This document shows positions 37,620-45,802 of a stretch of 64,000 nt of DNA, piece by piece. The notes beneath the pieces are model-generated. The model had not been told where the DNA came from. It worked only from the letters and a program-made list of their open reading frames with translations, and searched no databases. The position numbers and the translations under genes were made by a program. How positions within the stretch are numbered: the stretch's first letter is position 1; every line of letters begins with the position of its first letter. Where the stretch lies: positions 2,642,501 through 2,706,500 of the forward strand of contig NZ_FNSM01000001.1 in NCBI RefSeq assembly GCF_900105415.1. Direction: 5' to 3'. The DNA is from Streptomyces sp. TLI_105. GTDB lineage: Bacteria; Actinomycetota; Actinomycetes; Streptomycetales; Streptomycetaceae.

Positions 37620-38300
37620 CTACCTGTTGCGGCCGCCCTGACGTCGCAGCGTGTACGTGACGGCCTTGCGCGCCACCGGGTTCAGCTCCTCGAGCGCGGC
37701 CATCAGGGCGCCGAGCTGTTCGAGCGCGGCGAGGGCGGTCTCCGCGCCCGCCGGGTCGACCCCTTCGTAGAGTTCGAGGCCGACGAAGGAGGCGGCGACC
37801 GCGCGGGCGAGCCCGGCGGGGTCGGTGAACTCGGCGAGCGGGGTCCCGGCGAGGACCCGGACGAGGACCTGCTCGATCTCGGCGATCCACAGGTCGAGTC
37901 CGGCGGCGGTGGCGGGGGCGAGCCGGGGGTGGGTCTGGGCGCCGGCGAGCAGCTGTCCGAGGACGGCGACATGGCCCGCGTCCCGCTCCTCGGCGTGCAT
38001 CTCGCGTCCGAAGGCGAGCAGCTCGGAGAGGCTGCCGACGGAGCGGAGCCGCTCCCGGTGGCGGGCCACCCGCTGCTCGGCGCCGCGCCGGCAGGCGGCG
38101 GCGAGCAGTTCGTCGACGGAGCCGAAGTGGTAGAAGACCAAGGCCTGGTTGACCCCGGCGGTGGTCGCGATCGCCCGCGCGGAGGCCTTGGCGATGCCCT
38201 GCTCGACGAGGGTGCGCAGGGCGCCGTCGAGCAGTTTCTCCCGGGTCTCCTGGCTCCTGGCGTCCTGCGCCTTCACGCCCGTCGCGGTCCGTCCGCTCAC
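37620..38300 (-). CDS. TetR regulator of the SRPBCC-DUF4166 operon
   Basis: A 226-residue TetR repressor. Its helix-turn-helix reads KASARAIATTAGVNQALVFY followed by HFGSVDELLAA; the C-terminal domain has TetR_C features. GTG 38300 overlaps the stop of the DUF4166 gene by 4 bases, making it the third gene of a coupled operon. Two identical inverted repeats (TTGAGC-N4-GCTCAA) stand in front of the first gene of that operon and are its probable targets, giving a feedback loop. Confidence 0.88.
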   Translation of the reverse strand: MSGRTATGVKAQDARSQETREKLLDGALRTLVEQGIAKASARAIATTAGVNQALVFYHFGSVDELLAAACRRGAEQRVARHRERLRSVGSLSELLAFGREMHAEERDAGHVAVLGQLLAGAQTHPRLAPATAAGLDLWIAEIEQVLVRVLAGTPLAEFTDPAGLARAVAASFVGLELYEGVDPAGAETALAALEQLGALMAALEELNPVARKAVTYTLRRQGGRNR

Positions 38301-38980
38301 ACCCGTACCTCCTCGCGCACCGGGCGCAGCCCCGCGCGCACCCCGATGGAGCGTACGTCGGCGTAGGCGGCGGTGAAGGAGCCGTGGTAGCCGAAGAGGG
38401 GGCCGAAGTGGCGGTTGACGACCCGGACGTCGATGCGGAAGCGGCCGGTGCGCTCGTCGAAGGACTCGCGCACCTCGGCCCGGCCGGCCAGGAGCTCCGG
38501 GACGCGCACGTCCACGGGGCCCTCGCGGAAGCGGTGTTCGCCGGAGGTGATGAGGAGCGAGCCGTCGGGTTCGGCGGTGGGGTGCAGGTCGCTGGCGAGG
38601 TGCTGGTGGGTGCCGAGGTAGTCGAGGACGCAGTCGCGCTCGGGGCTGTGGACCATGGTGGCGTCGAAGCGCCGGGGGCCGCCGGGCAGGGCGAAGGTGC
38701 GGACGAAGGTGACGGTCTCCCGTCCGTACGAGTCGGCGTAGGGCACGTTCTCGATGGTGAAGGGGACGTCGCGGCCGGTGCGGGGCAGCAGGATGTTCCG
38801 CAGCGTGCCGAGGGCGAGGAAGGGCTTCACGAAGGCCCGGCCGTGCCAGACGCGGTCCATGACGCCGCGTCCGACGCACAGCTCGCCGCTCGCGAGCCCG
38901 ACCGAGAAGCGCCGCTGGAGTTCGGGGTGCAGCCGCTCGAACGCGGCGTCGCCCATGGCGGTGCGGAAGATCGAGGTCAC
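38297..38980 (-). CDS. DUF4166 domain protein
   Basis: A 227-residue protein. The N-terminus SIFRTAMGDAAFERLHPELQRRF is the DUF4166 signature; the remainder is beta-rich (VRESFDERTGRFRIDVRVVN). No signal or membrane helix. It starts at GTG 38980, overlapping the upstream gene by 4 bases, and overlaps the TetR gene downstream likewise. The domain occurs alone or at the end of NAD-binding proteins; its biochemical role is unknown. Coupling with an SRPBCC-fold protein hints at a shared hydrophobic ligand. Confidence 0.8.
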   Translation of the reverse strand: MTSIFRTAMGDAAFERLHPELQRRFSVGLASGELCVGRGVMDRVWHGRAFVKPFLALGTLRNILLPRTGRDVPFTIENVPYADSYGRETVTFVRTFALPGGPRRFDATMVHSPERDCVLDYLGTHQHLASDLHPTAEPDGSLLITSGEHRFREGPVDVRVPELLAGRAEVRESFDERTGRFRIDVRVVNRHFGPLFGYHGSFTAAYADVRSIGVRAGLRPVREEVRV

Positions 38981-39699
38981 GGCTGCTCCAGGGTGGCGAG
39001 GAGCCGGGGCTCCCGGTGGCGGGCGGGCGGGGTGCGCAGACAGCGGCGGGCCGCGGGGGTGCGCGGGGAGGGCGGTACGAGGACGGCGGCGGCGAGTCCG
39101 AGGACAGCGAGCGGGACGGCGACGAGCGGGTCGGGCCCGAGCGGCAGGACGGCGGCGAGCGCGGGCGCGCCGACGAGCAGGACGCGGACGGCGAGTTCGA
39201 GGAGCCAGCGGTCGCGGGAGCGTTCGGGGGTGATGCCCCGCTCGCACCAGAGCCGCAGCCGGTCGAAGGACCAGGCGGTGGCCCAGCCCATGAGGGGCCG
39301 GAAGAGGAGCCGGTCGGCGATCCGGCCGGGGCGGCCCCAGCGGGGCCGGTAGTCGTAGCCGGTGAGGAAGCGGACGCCGTCGGGCGTGGGGACGTAGCGC
39401 CAGTAGCCGCTGCCCTCGGCGAGGAGCGAGAGCGGGTGCGGGGAGGCGAAGCGGAGTGCGGAGACCCGGTCGCCGCCGGCCCGGTGGCGCTCCCCCGCGG
39501 AGACACCGGTGCCGGCGACGACCAGGAAGGGCAGGAGGCGCGTCGCGTAGCGGAAGCGCTGGGGCTCGCCCTCGGCGCGCGGGAGGTACGAGATCTCCGT
39601 GAACCGCAGGTCCCACCGCTGGTGCCGCTCGGGTTCCTGCGTGCGTTCCCAGAGCGTCTCCAGGTCCGCGCGCACCCGCGTCTCGATGTAGAGACCCAT
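38977..39699 (-). CDS. SRPBCC-fold protein with C-terminal membrane helices
   Basis: A 240-residue protein. The N-terminal 150 residues look like a START/polyketide cyclase-like cavity fold (YIETRVRADLETLWERTQEP, LRFTEISYLPRAEG, GSGYWRYVPTPDGVRFLTGY). The C-terminal part holds hydrophobic helices (LLELAVRVLLVGAPALAAVL; LVAVPLAVLGLAAAVLV). ATG 39699 is preceded by GGGGGA. It is the first gene of the coupled operon with DUF4166 and TetR. Likely binds a lipid or isoprenoid at the membrane; the ligand is unknown. Confidence 0.72.
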   Translation of the reverse strand: MGLYIETRVRADLETLWERTQEPERHQRWDLRFTEISYLPRAEGEPQRFRYATRLLPFLVVAGTGVSAGERHRAGGDRVSALRFASPHPLSLLAEGSGYWRYVPTPDGVRFLTGYDYRPRWGRPGRIADRLLFRPLMGWATAWSFDRLRLWCERGITPERSRDRWLLELAVRVLLVGAPALAAVLPLGPDPLVAVPLAVLGLAAAVLVPPSPRTPAARRCLRTPPARHREPRLLATLEQP

Positions 39700-39723
39700 G
39701 CCGTTCCCCCAGCTCGTCCGGCG

Positions 39724-39743
39724 TTTTGAGCAACCGCTCAAAA
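39724..39743. promoter_or_regulatory. TetR operator 1
   Basis: TTTTGAGC-AACC-GCTCAAAA, perfect 8-bp arms, 25 bases before the first gene of the SRPBCC-DUF4166-TetR operon. Confidence 0.8.
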
Positions 39744-39769
39744 CTGCCCGCGAGTGAAGGTAGCCGATT

Positions 39770-39785
39770 TTGAGCACTCGCTCAA
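39770..39785. promoter_or_regulatory. TetR operator 2
   Basis: TTGAGC-ACTC-GCTCAA, same core as operator 1 with centres 44 bp apart (about four helical turns). The promoter probably lies between the two. Confidence 0.78.
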
Positions 39786-39799
39786 CCGGCGGAAGCGAA

Positions 39800-39835
39800 G
39801 AAGCCCCCGGCCCTGATTCCAGGACCGGGGGCTTC
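39800..39835 (-). terminator. Terminator of the thiamine-binding gene
   Basis: 16-bp arms (39800-39815 with 39820-39835) with one mismatch and an ATTC loop, just past the stop of the leftward gene. Confidence 0.8.
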
Positions 39836-39853
39836 CAGGGTTCGTGCGGCGCG

Positions 39854-40150
39854 TCAGGCGCCGAGGTGGCGCTCCACCGTCTCGACCTTCGCGGTCAGGC
39901 CGTCCGTCACGCCCGGCCGGATGTCGACCTTCATCACCACCGAGACGCGCGGCGCACGGGCCTCGACGGCGGCGACGGCGCGCTTCACGACGTCCATCAC
40001 CTCGTCCCAGCTCTCGCCCTCGACGGAGGTGAACATGGCGTCGGTCCGGTTCGGGAGTCCGGATTCACGGACCACTCGGACCGCGTCGGCGACGTACTCG
40101 CCGACCTCCTCCCCCACGCCCAGCGGGGTGACCGAGAACGCGACGATCAT
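39854..40150 (-). CDS. MTH1187/YkoF-family thiamine-binding protein
   Basis: A 98-residue protein matching the DUF77/MTH1187 family, small ferredoxin-like domains that bind thiamine or its precursor. Typical features are [20 protein letters not shown] at the start, the [17 protein letters not shown] core and [12 protein letters not shown] near the end. No export signal. Its ATG overlaps the stop of the upstream DUF3817 gene (ATGA), so both are in one operon. Length is normal. Confidence 0.87.
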   Translation of the reverse strand: MIVAFSVTPLGVGEEVGEYVADAVRVVRESGLPNRTDAMFTSVEGESWDEVMDVVKRAVAAVEARAPRVSVVMKVDIRPGVTDGLTAKVETVERHLGA

Positions 40151-40497
40151 GCGTTGACCACGCCTTCGCGACGCGCGCGGGAGGCGATGACCGCCTCCGA
40201 CTCGTACCGCTTAAGGACCTTGTCGCCGTACAGGCCGCCGAAGGGCAGCAGCGAGAGCAGGAAGAAGAAGGCCACCCGCTTGAAGGGCCACTTCGTCTTG
40301 CTCCACACGTCGAGGAGCAGCACCGCGTAGAGCACGAAGAGGACTCCGTGGATGATGCCCAGCGGCAGCATCAGGAAGTCGATGTCCGAGATCCGGCTCA
40401 GCAGCGAGCCGAAGATCAGGAGCGCGGGAAACGACAGGGCCTCCGGCACGGAGATGAGGCGCAGCCGGTGCAGGGCGGTGGCGGTCTTGATGTCCAC
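40147..40497 (-). CDS. DUF3817 membrane protein (second copy)
   Basis: A 116-residue protein with helices near [38 protein letters not shown] and [39 protein letters not shown] is the DUF3817 core and aligns with the copy at 34050-34382. I place the start at GTG 40497 with GAAGGTGA upstream. It forms an operon with the thiamine-binding gene and is divergent from the AIM24 genes. Function unknown; a transporter accessory role is possible. Confidence 0.83.
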   Translation of the reverse strand: MDIKTATALHRLRLISVPEALSFPALLIFGSLLSRISDIDFLMLPLGIIHGVLFVLYAVLLLDVWSKTKWPFKRVAFFFLLSLLPFGGLYGDKVLKRYESEAVIASRARREGVVNA

Positions 40498-40611
40498 GGG
40501 GGTCACCTTCGGGTATTCGCGGGCGATCTTGTGAATCGGCGCACAAGCGTCGGTCCATTGTGCACGCCGACTTTGCTGTCTCTTTAGCCGGGGGCCCAGT
40601 ACCTTCCTGGG

Positions 40612-41250
40612 GTGGCAACGTTCCGACTCCAAGGCAGCAAAGTGCTCGCCGTCTCCATGACCGGCGACGCCGTCAAGGCGAAGAACGGCTCGATGGTCGC
40701 CTACGACGGTCAGATGGCGTTCAAGAAGATGAGCGGTGGCGGTGAGGGCCTGCGCGGCATGGTGACCCGCCGGCTCACGGGTGAGCAGATGGAGGTGATG
40801 GAGGTACGCGGTCAGGGGACCTGCTGGTTCGCCGACCGGGCCTCCGAGATCAACCTCGTCTCCCTGCACGGCGACAAGCTGTGGGTGGAGGCGAGCAATC
40901 TGCTCTGCACCGACGCGGGGCTGCGCACCGGCACCACCTTCACGGGCCTGCGCGGCGGCGCCACCGGGAACGGTCTCTTCACCACGACCGTCGAGGGCAC
41001 CGGCCAGGCCGCGATCATGTCGGACGGCCCGGCGGTGGTGCTGCGGGTGACCCCGCAGTACCCGCTCCAGGTGGACCCCGGCGCGTACATCGCCCACCAG
41101 GGCAACCTCCAGCAGCACTTCCAGTCCGGGGTGACCTTCCGCACCCTGATGGGCGAGGGCGGCGGCGAGGCCTTCCAGATCCGCTTCGAGGGCGACGGCC
41201 TCGTGTACGTGCAGCCGAGCGAGCGGAACACGATCGGGGGGGACGTGTGA
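40612..41250 (+). CDS. AIM24-family protein 1
   Basis: A 212-residue beta-rich protein of the AIM24 family, a TRAP-like fold named after a yeast mitochondrial protein. The signature elements are GSMVAYDGQMAFKKM, GQGTCWFADRASEINLVSL and, near the end, GEGGGEAFQIRFEGDGLVYVQ split by the fold. GTG 40612 follows a TACCTT -10-like hexamer by 6 bases, so the mRNA may be leaderless. First of three tandem AIM24 genes. Role in bacteria unknown. Confidence 0.85.
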   Translation: MATFRLQGSKVLAVSMTGDAVKAKNGSMVAYDGQMAFKKMSGGGEGLRGMVTRRLTGEQMEVMEVRGQGTCWFADRASEINLVSLHGDKLWVEASNLLCTDAGLRTGTTFTGLRGGATGNGLFTTTVEGTGQAAIMSDGPAVVLRVTPQYPLQVDPGAYIAHQGNLQQHFQSGVTFRTLMGEGGGEAFQIRFEGDGLVYVQPSERNTIGGDV

Positions 41251-41339
41251 GCGTCGCACGCGCGGCCACCGGGCCGCAGACGACGACGATGCCCGCACCT
41301 CTGCGCCGCGCGGGCGGAGAAGCGAACGAGGAGGACTGA
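41247..41339 (+). CDS. Possible 30-residue peptide between two AIM24 genes
   Basis: GTG 41247 overlaps the preceding stop (GTGTGA context, sharing GTGA) and its TGA at 41337-41339 overlaps the next ATG (TGATG). It encodes a short peptide (SVARAATGPQTTTMPAPLRR, then an acidic end). AGGAGG near the end serves the next AIM24 gene. The double overlap is suggestive of a coupled small gene, but chance is possible at this length. Confidence 0.3.
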   Translation: MSVARAATGPQTTTMPAPLRRAGGEANEED

Positions 41340-41989
41340 TGCCGTTCCGCGAGATCAACTCGAAGATGGTCGAGGCGACCGTCGTCCCCGGGCAGCGGAT
41401 GTTCAGTCAGCGCGGCGCGATGCTCGCGTACCGCGGCGACGTCACTTTCACGCCGAACATGGCGGGCGGCCAGGGCGGCCTGATGTCGATGATCGGCCGC
41501 CGGGTGGCCGGCGAGGCGACCCCGCTGATGACCGTCGAGGGCAACGGCACGGTGATGTTCGGGCACGGCGGCCACCACATCCACGTGATCGCGCTGGCGG
41601 GCGACACCCTGTACGTCGAGGCCGACCGGCTCCTCGCCTTCGACGGGACCCTGGAGCAGGGCACGATGTTCATGGGCTCGCAGGGCGGGGTCATGGGCAT
41701 GGTCCGCGGCCAGGTGACCGGCCAGGGCCTCTTCACCACGACCCTGAAGGGCCACGGCTCGGTGGCGGTCATGGCGCACGGCGGCGTCATCGAGCTGCCG
41801 ATCTCCCCGGCCCGCCCGGTCCACGTGGACCCGCAGGCGTACGTGGCGCACCGCGGCGACGTGCGGAACAAGCTCTCCACGGCGCTGGGCTGGCGCGACA
41901 TGGTGGGGCGCGGCTCCGGCGAGGCGTTCCAGCTGGAGCTGAGCGGCAACGGCGTGGTGTACGTCCAGGCCTCGGAGGAGAAGCTGTGA
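41339..41989 (+). CDS. AIM24-family protein 2
   Basis: A 216-residue AIM24 protein starting at ATG 41339 behind a strong GAGGAGG. Repeated family elements are RGAMLAYRGDVTFTP, GNGTVMFGHGGHHIHVIAL and GEAFQLELSGNGVVYVQASE. Met- and His-rich loops (TVMFGHGGHHIHV, GTMFMGSQGGVMGMV) are notable. The stop overlaps the next gene (GTGA). It is clearly a paralogue of the first, so the set arose by duplication. Confidence 0.87.
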   Translation: MPFREINSKMVEATVVPGQRMFSQRGAMLAYRGDVTFTPNMAGGQGGLMSMIGRRVAGEATPLMTVEGNGTVMFGHGGHHIHVIALAGDTLYVEADRLLAFDGTLEQGTMFMGSQGGVMGMVRGQVTGQGLFTTTLKGHGSVAVMAHGGVIELPISPARPVHVDPQAYVAHRGDVRNKLSTALGWRDMVGRGSGEAFQLELSGNGVVYVQASEEKL

Positions 41990-42771
41990 GCACCCCGGTG
42001 ATCCACGACCCGACGACCCTTCCGTCGGACGACAACGTCAATCCGTACACCTTCTGCGTGGAGCTCAAGGGGAGCCAGTGGTTCCTGCAGAAGGGGAAGA
42101 TGATCGCCTACTACGGGCGGATCGAGTTCAACGGCATCGGGCACGGCCGGCTCGACCGGCTGGTGCGGACGTCCTTCCACTCGCCGCTGCACGCGAGCGA
42201 CTGGGTGGTGGCCGAGGGCAGCGGGAAGATGTTGCTCGCGGACCGGGCCTTCGACGTGAACTCGTACGACCTGGACGACGGCAATCTGACGATCCGCTCC
42301 GGGAACCTGCTGGCCTACCAGCCGACGCTGGCGCTGAAGCAGTCGATCGTGCCGGGCTTCGTGACGCTGATCGGCACGGGCAAGTTCGTGGCCGCGTCGA
42401 ACGGCCCGGTGGTCTTCATGGAGCCGCCGATGCGGGTGGACCCGCAGGCGCTCGTCGGTTGGGCGGACTGCCCGTCGCCCTGCCACCATTACGACCACGG
42501 CTACATGACGGGCGTGATGGGCGGCGTCCGCGCGCTGACGGGCATCGGCGGGAGCTCGGGCGAGGAGCACCAGTTCGAGTTCGTCGGCGCGGGCACGGTG
42601 CTGCTCCAGTCGACGGAGCTGCTGATGCCGGAGCGGGCGATCGGCGCGCCGCCGGCGCAGGCGGGCGTTCCGGGCGGGCACGGGGCGCCTGGTTCCGGCC
42701 AGGGGCCGCTGGGTTCGGTACCGCGCCTTCCCGGCCAGCTCGGTGACCTCCAGCGTCGCTTCGGCCTGTAG
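41986..42771 (+). CDS. AIM24-family protein 3 with Gly/Pro-rich tail
   Basis: A 261-residue AIM24 protein, the most divergent of the three. The core contains QKGKMIAYYGRIEFNGIGHG, GSGKMLLADRAFDVNSYDL and EEHQFEFVGAGTVLLQSTE. Unlike its neighbours it has a Cys/His pair CPSPCHHYDHGY that could bind metal, and a Gly/Pro-rich C-terminus of about 40 residues. GTG 41986 overlaps the previous stop by 4 bases. The three genes surely form one operon, and their products may form a heteromer. Confidence 0.87.
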   Translation: MSTPVIHDPTTLPSDDNVNPYTFCVELKGSQWFLQKGKMIAYYGRIEFNGIGHGRLDRLVRTSFHSPLHASDWVVAEGSGKMLLADRAFDVNSYDLDDGNLTIRSGNLLAYQPTLALKQSIVPGFVTLIGTGKFVAASNGPVVFMEPPMRVDPQALVGWADCPSPCHHYDHGYMTGVMGGVRALTGIGGSSGEEHQFEFVGAGTVLLQSTELLMPERAIGAPPAQAGVPGGHGAPGSGQGPLGSVPRLPGQLGDLQRRFGL

Positions 42772-42879
42772 CCGGTAGTCTGCGGAGTGTGACGCCCTCG
42801 AACGTCTGCGCCGCGCCGGGCCAGGGGCGCCCGGCCCGCCCGGCGTGTGGTGCGCGGCGTCACACTCCCAGACTTCGTC

Positions 42880-42904
42880 AAGTATTCAACTTCTTAGGTA
42901 GAAT
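42880..42904 (+). promoter_or_regulatory. Operator and -10 of the MarR gene
   Basis: AAGT-ATTCA-ACTT (42880-42892) is a short inverted repeat; TAGAAT (42899-42904) is a -10-like element 6 bases before ATG 42911, implying a leaderless message and autoregulation. Confidence 0.45.
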
Positions 42905-42910
42905 CCATAC

Positions 42911-43387
42911 ATGGAGACCGAGACGGCCACCCCCTGGCTCACCGACGGCGAGCAGTGCGCCTGGCGCACGTTCCTGGACGTCCAGAGAATGCTGACGTAC
43001 CAGCTGGAGCGGGACCTCCAGCCCTTCGGCCTGACGATGAACGACTACGAGATCCTGGTGAACCTCTCGGAGTCGGCGGAACGGCGGCTGCGCATGAGCG
43101 ACCTCGCCGCCGCCACCCTCCAGTCGAAGAGCCGGCTCTCCCACCAGATCACCCGCATGGAGAACGCCGGCCTCGTACGCCGCGAGAACTGCGAGTCCGA
43201 CCGCCGCGGGCTCTACGCCGTCCTGACCGACGACGGCATGGAGACCATGCGCAAGGTCGCCCCGCACCACGTCGAGTCGGTGCGCAAGCACTTCATCGAC
43301 CAGCTCAGCGGCGAGGCCCTCGGCGACCTCCACGAGTCCCTGAAGCCGATCGCCGAGCAGCTCCGCGGCCGCCGCGGCAAGCCGTGA
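42911..43387 (+). CDS. MarR-family transcriptional regulator
   Basis: A 158-residue regulator. The winged helix contains RRLRMSDLAAATLQSKSRLS and the wing ENCESDRRGLYAVLT; flanking helices form the dimer interface. A single cysteine in the wing segment (RRENCESDRRG) could sense oxidation or electrophiles, as in OhrR/SarZ relatives, but its position differs and this is speculative. No ribosome site precedes ATG 42911. Targets unknown. Confidence 0.88.
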   Translation: METETATPWLTDGEQCAWRTFLDVQRMLTYQLERDLQPFGLTMNDYEILVNLSESAERRLRMSDLAAATLQSKSRLSHQITRMENAGLVRRENCESDRRGLYAVLTDDGMETMRKVAPHHVESVRKHFIDQLSGEALGDLHESLKPIAEQLRGRRGKP

Positions 43388-43402
43388 CCTGACATATGTG
43401 CC

Positions 43403-43450
43403 CGTACGGAAAGGGCCTCCCCGGTCGACCGGGGAGGCCCTTTCCGTACG
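43403..43450. terminator. Bidirectional terminator
   Basis: A 48-bp perfect palindrome (43403-43426 with 43427-43450) between the convergent marR and meaB genes. Confidence 0.92.
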
Positions 43451-43459
43451 CCTGGGAGC

Positions 43460-44416
43460 TCAGTTTCCGGTCAGGCTCGCGACCAGCTCGTCGGCGGCCG
43501 CGTACGGGTCCAGGCCGCCCGCCACGATCCGCTCGGCCAGGGCGTCCAGGCGCCGGTCGCCGTGCAGGTCGCCGATCCGCTCGCGCAGGGCCGTGACCGC
43601 GATGGTCTCCACCTCGCGCGCGGCACGGGCCCGGCGGCGCTCCGCCAGGACCCCGCGCTCCTCCATCCAGGCGCGGTGCTTCTCCAGGGCCTCCACGACC
43701 TCGTCGACGCCCTCGCCGCGCGACGCGACCGTCTTCACGATCGGCGGCCGCCAGTCGCCCGCCGCCCGCGCCTCGCCGAGCCCCAGCATGTGGTTGAGCT
43801 CGCGGGCGGTGGCGTCCGCGCCGTCCCGGTCGGCCTTGTTCACCACGTACACGTCGCCGATCTCCAGGATGCCCGCCTTCGCGGCCTGGATCCCGTCGCC
43901 CATGCCCGGCGCGAGCAGGACCACCGAGGTGTCGGCCTGGGAGGCGATCTCCACCTCCGACTGGCCGACGCCGACGGTCTCCACGAGGATCACCTCGCAG
44001 CCGGCCGCGTCCAGGACGCGGATGGCCTGCGGGGCGGACCAGGCGAGGCCGCCCAGGTGGCCGCGGGTCGCCATGGAGCGGATGTAGACGCCCGGGTCGG
44101 AGGCGTGCTCCGACATCCGGACCCGGTCACCGAGGAGCGCTCCCCCGCTGAAGGGCGAGGACGGGTCGACGGCGAGCACGCCGACCCGCCTGCCGGCCCG
44201 GCGGTACGCGGAGACCAGCGCGGACGTCGACGTGGACTTGCCCACGCCCGGCGAGCCGGTCAGGCCCACCACGTACGCACCGCCGGTGAGCGGCGCGAGC
44301 GCCGCCATCACCTCGCGCAGCTGCGGGGAAGCCCCCTCCACGAGGGAGATCAGCCGGGCCACGGCCCGCGGCCGGCCCTCCCGTGCCTGGGCGACGAGTT
44401 CGGGGACGTCCACCAT
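43460..44416 (-). CDS. meaB: MeaB/ArgK-type GTPase chaperone of acyl-CoA mutases
   Basis: A 318-residue G3E P-loop GTPase. Walker A is VGLTGSPGVGKSTST, the switch/metal region is ILVETVGVGQSEVEIA, and the base-specificity motif is VVNKADRDG. MeaB proteins gate delivery of adenosylcobalamin to methylmalonyl- or isobutyryl-CoA mutase and eject damaged cofactor. Here it is downstream of a thiolase gene with a 46-base gap and opposite methylmalonyl-CoA epimerase, so it serves the mutases in branched-chain and propionate metabolism. icmA is 10 kb away in the window. Confidence 0.92.
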   Translation of the reverse strand: MVDVPELVAQAREGRPRAVARLISLVEGASPQLREVMAALAPLTGGAYVVGLTGSPGVGKSTSTSALVSAYRRAGRRVGVLAVDPSSPFSGGALLGDRVRMSEHASDPGVYIRSMATRGHLGGLAWSAPQAIRVLDAAGCEVILVETVGVGQSEVEIASQADTSVVLLAPGMGDGIQAAKAGILEIGDVYVVNKADRDGADATARELNHMLGLGEARAAGDWRPPIVKTVASRGEGVDEVVEALEKHRAWMEERGVLAERRRARAAREVETIAVTALRERIGDLHGDRRLDALAERIVAGGLDPYAAADELVASLTGN

Positions 44417-44462
44417 CTGCGCTGCTCCTCGATCGGATGCTGCCTACTTGCCCGGATGCCGC

Positions 44463-45665
44463 TTACTTGCCGGACACGCGGACGATCAGCGCGTCGCCCT
44501 GCCCGCCGCCGCCGCAGAGGGCCGCCGCACCGATGCCGCCGCCGCGCCGCTTGAGCTCCAGGGCGAGGTGCAGCACGACGCGGGCGCCGGACATGCCGAT
44601 GGGGTGGCCGAGGGCGATCGCGCCACCGTTGACGTTCACCTTCTCGGGGGTAACGCCGAGGTCCTTCATTGACTGGACGGCGACCGCGGCGAAGGCCTCG
44701 TTGATCTCGATCAGGTCGAGGTCCTCGACGGTCAGGCCCTCCTTCTTCAGGGCGTGCAGGATCGCGTTGGACGGCTGCGACTGGAGCGAGTTGTCCGGGC
44801 CGGCCACGTTGCCGTGGGCGCCGATCTCGGCGATCCACTCCAGGCCCAGCTCCTCGGCCTTGGCCTTGCTCATCACGACGACCGCGGCGGCGCCGTCGGA
44901 GATCTGCGAGGAGGTGCCGGCGGTGATGGTGCCGTCCTTGGCGAAGGCCGGACGGAGCTTGCCGAGGGACTCGACGGTGGTCTCCGCGCGGATGCCCTCG
45001 TCCTGGGAGAAGACGACCGGCTCGCCCTTGCGCTGCGGGATCTCGACCGGGGTGATCTCGGCCTCGAAGATGCCGTTCTTCTGGGCGGCGGCGGCGCGCT
45101 GGTGCGAGAGGGCGGCGATCTCGTCCTGCTCGGGGCGCTGGATGCCCAGGCGGGTGTTGTGCTTCTCCGTGGACTCGCCCATGGCGATGCCCTCGAAGGA
45201 GTCGGTGAGACCGTCGTACGCCATGGCGTCGAGCATCTCGATGGCGCCGTACTTGAAGCCCTCGCGGGACTTCGGCAGCAGGTGCGGGGCGTTGGTCATG
45301 GACTCCTGGCCACCGGCGACGACGACGTCGAACTCGCCGGCGCGGATCAGCTGGTCGGCGAGCGCGATGGCGTCCAGACCCGACAGACACACCTTGTTGA
45401 TGGTGAGCGCGGGGACGTTCATCGGGATGCCGGCCTTGACGGCGGCCTGACGGGCGGGGATCTGGCCGGCGCCCGCCTGGAGCACCTGGCCCATGATCAC
45501 GTACTGCACCTGGTCGCCGCCGATGCCGGCCCGGTCGAGGGCCGCCTTGATGGCGAAGCCGCCGAGGTCGGCGCCCGAGAAGGACTTGAGCGAGCCGAGC
45601 AGGCGACCCATGGGCGTGCGGGCGCCCGCGACGATCACTGAGGTGGTACCGGTCGTTCCAGACAT
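44463..45665 (-). CDS. Acetyl-CoA C-acetyltransferase (thiolase)
   Basis: A 400-residue biosynthetic-type thiolase. The acylated cysteine is in [14 protein letters not shown]; the catalytic His is in [12 protein letters not shown] and the second Cys in [12 protein letters not shown]. The start at ATG 45665 gives [20 protein letters not shown]. It condenses two acetyl-CoA or splits acetoacetyl-CoA. In one operon with meaB downstream, it feeds the acetoacetyl-CoA to crotonyl/butyryl-CoA route that ends in icmA and ethylmalonyl-CoA metabolism; the 3-hydroxybutyryl-CoA dehydrogenase at 62458-63306 would act next. Confidence 0.93.
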   Translation of the reverse strand: MSGTTGTTSVIVAGARTPMGRLLGSLKSFSGADLGGFAIKAALDRAGIGGDQVQYVIMGQVLQAGAGQIPARQAAVKAGIPMNVPALTINKVCLSGLDAIALADQLIRAGEFDVVVAGGQESMTNAPHLLPKSREGFKYGAIEMLDAMAYDGLTDSFEGIAMGESTEKHNTRLGIQRPEQDEIAALSHQRAAAAQKNGIFEAEITPVEIPQRKGEPVVFSQDEGIRAETTVESLGKLRPAFAKDGTITAGTSSQISDGAAAVVVMSKAKAEELGLEWIAEIGAHGNVAGPDNSLQSQPSNAILHALKKEGLTVEDLDLIEINEAFAAVAVQSMKDLGVTPEKVNVNGGAIALGHPIGMSGARVVLHLALELKRRGGGIGAAALCGGGGQGDALIVRVSGK

Positions 45666-45710
45666 GAGGCACGGCCCCTTGGGATGAGGAGTGAACGAGG
45701 GTTTACCGCC

Positions 45711-45739
45711 AATGTACTGAGCGGTGCGGCGCCCGGTCA
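45711..45739 (-). promoter_or_regulatory. Predicted promoter of the thiolase-meaB operon
   Basis: TGACCG (45734-45739) and TACATT (45711-45716) on the minus strand are 17 bp apart, about 46 bases before the thiolase ATG. Confidence 0.5.
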
Positions 45740-45802
45740 CCGGCCTGCCGGTGTGACGGCGCGCACGTTGCGTAACCACCCCGGCGGGGGTGCACTGGAG
45801 CC

